Origin: a virus
IMG/VR virus record: IMGVR_UViG_3300009413_000068
Coordinates: 1 to 26,110 of that record
Direction: 5' to 3' (one strand)
Length of the DNA stretch: 26,110 bases
The position numbers and the translations under genes are program-made. Numbering within the stretch: the stretch's first letter is position 1; every line of letters starts with the position of its first letter. Shown piece by piece: positions 21,734 through 26,110 of this stretch. The notes below the pieces were generated by a model that did not search any database, was not told the DNA's origin, and saw only the letters and a program-made list of their open reading frames with translations.

Positions 21734-22125
21734 ACAACAACCACGGCCCACGGTTCTTCCAAGCAGCCAGACGAACCGCCGTCCCGGCGTCCCACTATAG
21801 AACGGATTCTGTAAATTCAAAAAAAAAAAAAATCTACAATTCATGGTGGGATTGGTGGGACAGGCGGGACGGTTCCAATAACCCACATCCTATATAGGAT
21901 TTTTAGGCTTTTCTTGTCCCGCAGGCGATCCCCCCATATGTTGCTCACGGGACGCTATACCGGTTAGGATTAGTTCGTTTACGGCCCGGCCCGTGGTATT
22001 TTAACTTAGACTAACTGATATAGGGCTTTTCCGCGTCAGTTTACAGGTGTTTCTTAAAGCGAGCCGGTGGGACAGTGGCGGGACAGCGTTGATATCAAAG
22101 GAAGAAGAGCCTTTTGGAGGGCATT
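21734..22125. other. 392-bp non-coding region upstream of terS with repeated GGYGGGAY elements
   Basis: No convincing gene is present. Visible elements are three tandem 9-bp units TGGTGGGAT, TGGTGGGAC, AGGCGGGAC (21844-21870), two further copies CGGTGGGAC (22065-22073) and TGGCGGGAC (22076-22084), a 14-A tract (21819-21832), the palindrome ATCCTATATAGGAT (21887-21900) and several reverse GTCCC copies. Phage packaging initiation and terminase-regulatory sites often lie next to terS, so this is a candidate pac/cos or control region. Confidence 0.5.
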
Positions 22126-22737
22126 TTGGCAAAATCAAAGCTTCCGGTAAGGATTCCCCGGAAAAACTCCGATATTCGTGGGCCGACCAGGAAGCTGACG
22201 CGGCGTCAGGAAAAGTTTGTTAAAGAACTCGTAAGCAACGATGGGCTTATTACGCTGAGGGAGGCCGCGATTCGAGCGGGCTACCCTGCCGCATCGGCCC
22301 ACACTCGCGCCTTTGAACTTACCAGTCCCCGCCATTGCCCGCATGTGGTTGCGGAAATTACGCGCTACCGGGACGAACTCGATGAGCAGTACAAGGTTGG
22401 CTACAAGCGTCATGTCCGTGACTTGCAAAAGATTCGTGATCTGGCGCTCGATAACGGCGCATTCTCGGCGGCGGTACAGGCCGAGTACAGGCGGGGCCAA
22501 GCTCAGGGCGATATATATGTGAGCAAATCTGAAATTAGGACAGGGTCCATTGACCAAATGAGTAGAGAGCAGGTGGAAATTGAGCTCGCCCGGATTCGAG
22601 AAGGCTTTGAAAAAACTATCGACGTCACGCCCACAGAAGTCGAAGAACAAGATTCCGAGGGTGGCGCTAAAGAATCGGGAAGCGGGACTGTGGCGTCTGA
22701 TAAGCGACGGCCTAAAGACGACGGGCCGGAAAATTGA
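22126..22737 (+). CDS. terS: terminase small subunit
   Basis: The 203-residue product has the terminase-small-subunit pattern: LTRRQEKFVKELVSNDGLITLREAAIRAGYP (helix-turn-helix DNA-binding part, about 24-54), then SAHTRAFELTSPRHCPHVVAEI, and the oligomerisation helices around YKRHVRDLQKIRDLALDNGAFSAAVQAEYRRGQAQGDIY. A charged, disordered tail ends it. It recognises the packaging site and loads the large terminase. I chose TTG 22126, giving MAKSKLPVR, because GGAGG (22116-22120) lies 5 nt upstream; no ATG is available. The VRR-NUC-like nuclease gene overlaps its 3' end, while no large terminase follows within the window. Confidence 0.85.
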   Translation: MAKSKLPVRIPRKNSDIRGPTRKLTRRQEKFVKELVSNDGLITLREAAIRAGYPAASAHTRAFELTSPRHCPHVVAEITRYRDELDEQYKVGYKRHVRDLQKIRDLALDNGAFSAAVQAEYRRGQAQGDIYVSKSEIRTGSIDQMSREQVEIELARIREGFEKTIDVTPTEVEEQDSEGGAKESGSGTVASDKRRPKDDGPEN

Positions 22738-23071
22738 AACGACCAGACTCGAAAGCTGGGCAATCCCTGGAGTCCCCGACGTCTTACTGTGTGCAGAAAA
22801 CGGTGCGTTTAGTTTCCTCGAACTTAAAGTCACAAAGGGCCGAATTGGTAAGGTCGATCTCTCACCCCATCAGGTTGCGTGGCTTAGTCGCCATTCCCGC
22901 GCAAATTGTTTTATTGTTGTGCGCGATTCTTCTCTGGACATTAGTGTTTTTGCTGGCTCCACTGCTGTTGATTTGCGTATGGACGGTCTTGCAGCCGTAT
23001 CGCCTCTGGCTGTTTTGCAGGAACCGTACGACTGGGAAGCGTTTTTTCAGTTGACGAGTCCCACGGGGTAG
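22661..23071 (+). CDS. VRR-NUC-like endonuclease
   Basis: The product (136 residues from GTG 22661) has the PD-(D/E)XK/VRR-NUC layout: WRLISDGLKTTG, RLESWAIPGVPDV (E31, P39-D40), SFLELKV (E54, K56) and LSPHQVAWLSRH (Q71). Such phage nucleases cut branched DNA and often sit beside terminase genes. The start is uncertain: the frame stays open into terS, GTG 22661 has GAGG immediately adjacent, and a TTG at 22580 would extend it without family support. The 77-nt overlap with terS implies coupled translation. It may clear branched replication intermediates before packaging. Confidence 0.78.
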   Translation: MALKNREAGLWRLISDGLKTTGRKIETTRLESWAIPGVPDVLLCAENGAFSFLELKVTKGRIGKVDLSPHQVAWLSRHSRANCFIVVRDSSLDISVFAGSTAVDLRMDGLAAVSPLAVLQEPYDWEAFFQLTSPTG

Positions 23072-23075
23072 GTTT

Positions 23076-23091
23076 ATAGGATAAGTCCTAT
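23076..23091. promoter_or_regulatory. short inverted repeat ATAGGA-N4-TCCTAT
   Basis: A 6-bp dyad with TAAG centre lies just after the nuclease stop and 24 nt before the next start. It shares TATAGGAT with the palindrome at 21887-21900 upstream of terS, so both may be operator half-sites. Confidence 0.3.
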
Positions 23092-23114
23092 TTAACGTAT
23101 AGAGGAGTCCGTTG

Positions 23115-23183
23115 ATGGATTTTTTTGAGGAGTGGCTTCGTCGCGTGATCGAGAGGCTGGCGCGTTGGCTGGAGGCCGACTAA
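23115..23183 (+). CDS. possible 22-residue amphipathic peptide
   Basis: AGGAG at 23103-23107 lies 7 nt before ATG 23115, and the stop overlaps the next ATG (TAATG). The peptide MDFFEEWLRRVIERLARWLEAD would form one amphipathic helix with a hydrophobic face of F, W, L, V and I, suggesting membrane-surface or protein binding. A strong ribosome site and stop-start coupling support translation; function unknown. Confidence 0.5.
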   Translation: MDFFEEWLRRVIERLARWLEAD

Positions 23184-23335
23184 TGATTTGTCCGACGTGT
23201 TTCGGCAACGGCTACCTCCGGCGTGAGACTTCGGAGGTCATTCAGTGCCCAGAGTGCCGCTCGGCAGGTGAAGTGGAGGTCCGCGAGGTTCCCGTTGCCA
23301 CTCGCACAGTTGACGTGGTATCTGAATCTCCGTAG
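23183..23335 (+). CDS. DnaJ-type zinc-finger small protein (50 aa)
   Basis: The N-terminus MICPTCFGNGYLRRETSEVIQCPEC contains CxxCxGxG (C3/C6) and a second CxxC (C22/C25), the pattern of half a DnaJ Cys-rich domain. The C-terminal half is Val/Glu-rich. GGAGG (23171-23175) lies 7 nt before ATG 23183, inside the 22-residue ORF. Similar mini zinc fingers are common in phages. It is the last gene before a strong terminator. Confidence 0.7.
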   Translation: MICPTCFGNGYLRRETSEVIQCPECRSAGEVEVREVPVATRTVDVVSESP

Positions 23336-23363
23336 CTGATTGGTTGACTTCCCCCCCCCTAAC

Positions 23364-23393
23364 TAGCCCGCCACGTTGGCGGGCTATTTTTTT
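23364..23393 (+). terminator. intrinsic terminator
   Basis: TAGCCCGCCA and TGGCGGGCTA form a perfect 10-bp stem with a 3-nt CGT loop, followed by seven T residues. It ends the terS operon and insulates the promoter-like element that starts at 23394. Confidence 0.92.
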
Positions 23394-23424
23394 GTTTGAC
23401 TGTATGGGATTAATTTCATACCGT
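23394..23424 (+). promoter_or_regulatory. promoter-like element with conserved 17-mer (copy 2)
   Basis: GTTTGACTGTATGGGAT (23394-23410) matches copy 1 (18175-18191) at 16 of 17 bases. TTGACT (23396-23401) has a weak TACCGT 17 bp on. Location between a terminator and the next gene's leader supports a promoter for the 23457-25726 operon. Confidence 0.55.
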
Positions 23425-23456
23425 TGACTCCAGTGTTCATATGAGGAGTCAACCTA

Positions 23457-24167
23457 ATGCTCAACACTGTCGAAAATAGCGTTGCCAAGAAAACAGCCGG
23501 ACTCGCCGTCACCTATCGCTCTGGATTTGGGAGTATGTGGACCACGTGTCCTGATAGCTGTCCGCTCAAGCCTGAGTCAACTTCCACCACGGAAATAGAT
23601 AGGGATTACGAGTCCGCTGTGCGTCGCGCCGTACCACATAAAGGAGTCGCGTTTTTATTTACGCATTTTCTACCTGAGACTTGGGCCAAAAAAAATAAGC
23701 CTGGACTCGCCGTTTTTAATTTCAGCGCGGACTCCTTAAAGCAGGCCGCGCATTACATACGGCGCGGCGTTGCGTCCGTTGTGGTCGTTCCCGAGTCATA
23801 TTGGGACGATAAACCGAGTCACAAGGTAACGACGGCGCACGGCGTCAAGATGGTGCGGTGTCCGGATGAGTTGTCCGGCGTCGGCTGTGCCGGTTGTGGC
23901 GGCGGGACTCCGTTATGTGCTAGGCCGGAGCGCGATTATGGAATCGTATTCACCGCCCATGGCGCGTCGAGGCGCAAGGCGGGCGATAGTGAGACGCCCG
24001 GCGGTTGCTATGGCTCTGGCGGTAATGTGGCGCTGCACTGGCGACGGCTGTCGCAGGCAACGCAACCGGACGAATCCGACGCCGACAAGGTGCAACGCTT
24101 CGCCAAGTCCTTACCGCCGCGCCGGATTCTCCGCCATCATATTGTAGGGGATATCGGTAGGGCGTGA
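23457..24167 (+). CDS. Cys-rich phage protein (DUF7227-like)
   Basis: The 236-residue protein starts with LAVTYRSGFGSMWTTCPDSCPL, a CPxxCPL signature I associate with a phage family recalled as DUF7227. It continues with FTHFLPETWAKKNKPGLAVFNFSADSLKQA, then VASVVVVPESYW, and a second Cys cluster (C-x4-C-x2-C... in CPDELSGVGCAGCGGGTPLCARPERDYGIVFTAHG). Clustered Cys and a final Arg-rich segment suggest metal and nucleic-acid binding; the function is not known to me. AGGAG lies 8 nt before ATG 23457. It follows a terminator and promoter-like element and precedes the DUF932 gene, a pairing I have seen in other phages. Confidence 0.68.
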   Translation: MLNTVENSVAKKTAGLAVTYRSGFGSMWTTCPDSCPLKPESTSTTEIDRDYESAVRRAVPHKGVAFLFTHFLPETWAKKNKPGLAVFNFSADSLKQAAHYIRRGVASVVVVPESYWDDKPSHKVTTAHGVKMVRCPDELSGVGCAGCGGGTPLCARPERDYGIVFTAHGASRRKAGDSETPGGCYGSGGNVALHWRRLSQATQPDESDADKVQRFAKSLPPRRILRHHIVGDIGRA

Positions 24168-24191
24168 CTCCCGCCTTGCCGGTTGCCCGCC

Positions 24192-24232
24192 GGGCCCGCC
24201 GGACGGGAGTCCGGCGGGCCCATTGCATTTTT
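24192..24232 (+). terminator. GC-rich hairpin / probable terminator after the Cys-rich gene
   Basis: GGGCCCGCCGGA (24192-24203) pairs with TCCGGCGGGCCC (24210-24221) around loop CGGGAG; five T residues begin 7 nt later. The loop is complementary to CTCCCG at 24168-24173, just after the stop codon, so a pseudoknot is possible. Termination may be partial since the T-tract is offset. Confidence 0.6.
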
Positions 24233-24312
24233 AAAAACTGCGCTTGCTCCGCATGCCTGGATATGAGACTATTCCCAGGCGGTAATCTTGCCGCGTTATT
24301 TTGGAGTCTAAA

Positions 24313-25443
24313 ATGTCGCATGAAATTGGAACTTTTGAACACAACGGCGCGATGCTTCCCACAATCTGCTATCGGGAAGGCGGTCCGCTGCCATGGCATG
24401 GCTTGGGCAATCTTATCGCGGCGGGTGCGCCGGTCGAGCAATGGCGCACCATGGCGGGCTTGGCCTATGACGTTGAGTTGCGGCCAAATTGCCGTGCGGA
24501 TGGTACGGTGATCGATAGCTCGTTCCACATAGCCCGCACCGACAATGATGCGATTATGGGGCCGTACGTCGCCGGTCAATATCTGCCGTTCCAGACTAGT
24601 GGAGCCCTGGAACTTGCGGAGCTTATTTGCCGTGAGCATGGCTTTCGCTTCGATACGGCGGGAGCGCTGTTTGGGGGTGCCCGTGGTTGGTTCCAGGTCG
24701 TCGCGGAGTCACGCCTTGCGGAGCTTCCGGGTGGCGATTTCGTGACCGATACGCTTGTTATCACTTTCGACCACAGCGGGCGCGTTGCGGCCAAAATTAT
24801 TTCTACGCCCGTCCGCGTTGTCTGCAATAACACGTTATCCATGGCGGTTGCGTCCGCGTCTAATTCGGCTAGCTTTACGCATCGCATCCCGTTTGACGCT
24901 GGCAATGTCGTCGCGGCGATAGGTGCGGGGGCGGAGAATTTCGCGGCGTTCGCTAAGCTGGCGCAGGCCATGGCGGAGCGCGTCATTACCGATGCCGAGC
25001 GCCTGGAATATTTCCAGAATGTCATCGGCGGCAAGGAAAAGACTGACGGTAGCGGGCGCGTTGTCCGAAGCGTCGGCGTCCGCCGAGCCATGGCATTCGC
25101 CACCGGGCACGATTTTATTGCGGAAGGTAAGGCCGCCCCGGACGCGGCGCGCATAGTCGATGAAGCTATAGACAGGGCTCGGCGCGGGTCCGCGTCTGAT
25201 GCGTCGATCGTCGCGGCTGACATTGCTATTGACGCCAGCGCGATAAACCCCGGCCACGATATGGCGAGCGCGCAATCGACCCTATGGGGGGCCTTTAATA
25301 CGGTAACGTGGCTATGTGATCATCGCCCCGCTCAGAATCGCGGCGCGGAATTTGCGCTCGCAAGCAATAAGCTCGGGGAGGGTAATGGCGCTGCGGTAAA
25401 GGCTCGCGCCGCCACCGTGGCGCGGGAGATTCTTGCAGCCTAG
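24313..25443 (+). CDS. DUF932 / phage-plasmid-like protein (TIGR03299 type)
   Basis: The 376-residue product has the family hallmarks: MSHEIGTFEHNGAM, PWHGLGNLI (about 31-39), a central IIDSSFHIARTDN-like and YLPFQTSGALELAELI section, and TPVRVVCNNTLSMAVA (about 163-178), with Ala-rich helices to the end. DUF932 proteins are common on phages and plasmids; their biochemical role is unresolved. GGAG (24303-24306) lies 6 nt before ATG 24313; an in-frame TTG at 24301 overlaps that site and is rejected. The gene is more GC-rich than the virion genes at the left end. A GGGCCCGCC hairpin follows it. Confidence 0.85.
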   Translation: MSHEIGTFEHNGAMLPTICYREGGPLPWHGLGNLIAAGAPVEQWRTMAGLAYDVELRPNCRADGTVIDSSFHIARTDNDAIMGPYVAGQYLPFQTSGALELAELICREHGFRFDTAGALFGGARGWFQVVAESRLAELPGGDFVTDTLVITFDHSGRVAAKIISTPVRVVCNNTLSMAVASASNSASFTHRIPFDAGNVVAAIGAGAENFAAFAKLAQAMAERVITDAERLEYFQNVIGGKEKTDGSGRVVRSVGVRRAMAFATGHDFIAEGKAAPDAARIVDEAIDRARRGSASDASIVAADIAIDASAINPGHDMASAQSTLWGAFNTVTWLCDHRPAQNRGAEFALASNKLGEGNGAAVKARAATVAREILAA

Positions 25444-25464
25444 CTGTCCGCACTCTTGTAACCA

Positions 25465-25487
25465 GGGCCCGCCATTACGGCGGGCCC
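25465..25487 (+). other. GGGCCCGCC hairpin without T-tract
   Basis: GGGCCCGCC (25465-25473) and GGCGGGCCC (25479-25487) form a perfect 9-bp stem with loop ATTAC. No T run follows, so it is more likely an mRNA-stabilising or processing hairpin between two co-transcribed genes. About 20 nt upstream (CGCACTCTTGTAACCA) is near-identical to the sequence before the hairpin at 25748. Confidence 0.8.
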
Positions 25488-25507
25488 GCCTCTTGGGGGA
25501 TTCCCAT

Positions 25508-25726
25508 ATGAAATCTATGGAATTGTTGGCCGCGCTGCGTCGAAGCGCCGAATCTGAGGAAATTGACGCTAACGGCGATACCTGGGGTTTGGTCTACCTG
25601 GATAATGCTAGGCCGGATGACATGCGCCCGCGTGCATTCGCCGGTCACCTTGCTGCGCTGAAGTTTTCCGGGCTGTATCGACCGTACGATCATGAGGCGT
25701 TTGGCTGGGTGAAGGTAGCGTCCTAG
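25508..25726 (+). CDS. hypothetical protein (72 aa)
   Basis: ATG 25508 follows a G5 tract (TTGGGGGATTC) that can act as ribosome site. The product starts with a helix (MKSMELLAALRRSAESEEID) followed by a short beta/turn-rich part ending GLYRPYDHEAFGWVKVAS. No motif recognised. It lies between two near-identical hairpin regions and is the last gene before the terminal non-coding stretch. I have seen similar short proteins beside DUF932 genes but cannot name a family. Confidence 0.65.
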   Translation: MKSMELLAALRRSAESEEIDANGDTWGLVYLDNARPDDMRPRAFAGHLAALKFSGLYRPYDHEAFGWVKVAS

Positions 25727-25747
25727 CCGTTCGCATTCTTGCAACCA

Positions 25748-25777
25748 GGGCCCGCCATACCGGCGGGCCCTTTTTTT
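25748..25777 (+). terminator. intrinsic terminator ending the DUF932 operon
   Basis: GGGCCCGCC (25748-25756) and GGCGGGCCC (25762-25770) enclose loop ATACC and are followed directly by seven T residues. It is the third member of a family of matching hairpins in this operon. Confidence 0.92.
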
Positions 25778-25829
25778 CGCCAGCGTTTGTCATAGTGAAT
25801 CACTCAGGGGGCCGCCTTCCCCGTGGCGC

Positions 25830-25970
25830 ATGAAACTCACAGCGGGGCCCGTGGCGCTTGGCCCATGCGCCATGACGCCCGCCAGCGCCTGTAGTTTTGT
25901 CGGGCACCGCAACCCATGTCAGGTGCTCTTCGTGCGTCTGGAAGCATCCTGGGCGGTCGATTTTGGGTGA
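25830..25970 (+). CDS. doubtful 46-residue ORF before the terminal repeats
   Basis: ATG 25830 to the TGA that is also the first three bases of the terminal 10-bp repeat. The product contains three Cys but no recognisable motif, and no ribosome site is visible. A 9-bp inverted repeat, TGGCGCATG (25824-25832) with CATGCGCCA (25864-25872), overlaps its start. Otherwise 25778-25967 holds nothing I can identify. Confidence 0.15.
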   Translation: MKLTAGPVALGPCAMTPASACSFVGHRNPCQVLFVRLEASWAVDFG

Positions 25971-26057
25971 TTGAGCCTGATTGAGCCTGATTGAGCCTGA
26001 TTGAGCCTGATTGAGCCTGATTGAGCCTGATTGAGCCTGATTGAGCCTGATTGAGCC
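25968..26057. repeat. 9 perfect tandem copies of a 10-bp unit (TGATTGAGCC)
   Basis: Ninety bases consist of nine identical TGATTGAGCC units, one helical turn each, directly abutting a second array. There is no reading frame. Exact identity indicates recent expansion or active maintenance. Confidence 0.97.
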
Positions 26058-26110
26058 TTCGATGTCGCTCGCCTTCGATGTCGCTCGCCTTCGATGTCGC
26101 TCGCCTTCGA
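26058..26110. repeat. tandem 16-bp repeats (TTCGATGTCGCTCGCC) running off the window
   Basis: Three perfect copies (26058, 26074, 26090) and the first five bases of a fourth reach the window end, so total length is unknown. The array follows the 10-bp array with no gap. Confidence 0.96.

Noticed and set aside
22135-22833. 232-codon minus-strand ORF
   Set aside because: Antisense to terS and the nuclease, both of which have clear family motifs; composition is that of a shadow frame.
23950-25275. Long minus-strand ORFs (229, 215 and 146 codons)
   Set aside because: Antisense to the Cys-rich and DUF932 genes; GC-rich DNA commonly leaves such frames open.

Overview
This window is a stretch of a double-stranded DNA tailed-phage genome (Caudoviricetes), either a free phage or a phage-derived contig. 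The evidence is tightly packed, overlapping genes: two very large virion proteins, an M15-type lysis peptidase, a replication module (SNF2 helicase, candidate ssDNA-binding protein, archaeo-eukaryotic-type primase, UvrD-like helicase, family A DNA polymerase), a terminase small subunit, and many tiny zinc-ribbon and unknown ORFs. No ribosomal, metabolic or integrase genes are seen. The small lipoprotein points to a Gram-negative host. Resemblance of several families to phages of Alphaproteobacteria, plus many GANTC sequences in leader regions, makes an alphaproteobacterial host plausible but unproven.

Layout. Positions 2-7102 (+) carry the late module: the 3' part of a large virion protein, a 1538-residue internal-virion-like protein and the M15 peptidase. 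Positions 7106-9038 (-) form a convergent three-gene operon: SNF2 helicase, a 104-residue unknown and a 57-residue lipoprotein. It is fired by a TTGACT-N17-TATATG promoter in the short divergent region near 9.07-9.10 kb. Positions 9128-17282 (+) are the replication operon, most of it coupled by 1-50 nt overlaps. Positions 17311-18163 hold overlapping microgenes, several with paired CxxC motifs. At 18237-19073 lies a stand-alone IS110/Transposase_20-type protein, followed directly by a non-coding array (19092-19446) of ten units. Eight of these preserve ACCCA-N8-GAGCGAGCC with invariant internal spacing. Then come a zinc ribbon, a secreted protein and a convergent PD-(D/E)XK nuclease.

Positions 20367-21060 look like a replication origin: two copies of a 71/82-bp module built partly from 11-bp units, four perfect DnaA boxes (three in phase at 11 bp, the fourth inverted), a perfect 17-bp hairpin and AT-rich repeats. 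The 392-bp gap before the terminase small subunit (22126) has five GGYGGGAY elements and a 14-A tract and may hold a packaging or regulatory site. After terS come a VRR-NUC-like nuclease, tiny ORFs, a clear terminator, and three genes (Cys-rich phage protein, DUF932 protein, 72-residue unknown), each followed by a GGGCCCGCC hairpin. The window ends in two abutting tandem arrays (9 x 10 bp, then 3.3 x 16 bp), reminiscent of the short-repeat arrays near T7 genome ends.

The most interesting items are the bipartite-site array beside the IS110-like gene, the DnaA-box origin with duplicated modules, and the SSB-like C-terminal tips shared by the primase and the candidate ssDNA-binding protein. All assignments come from reading the sequence; no database search was run.
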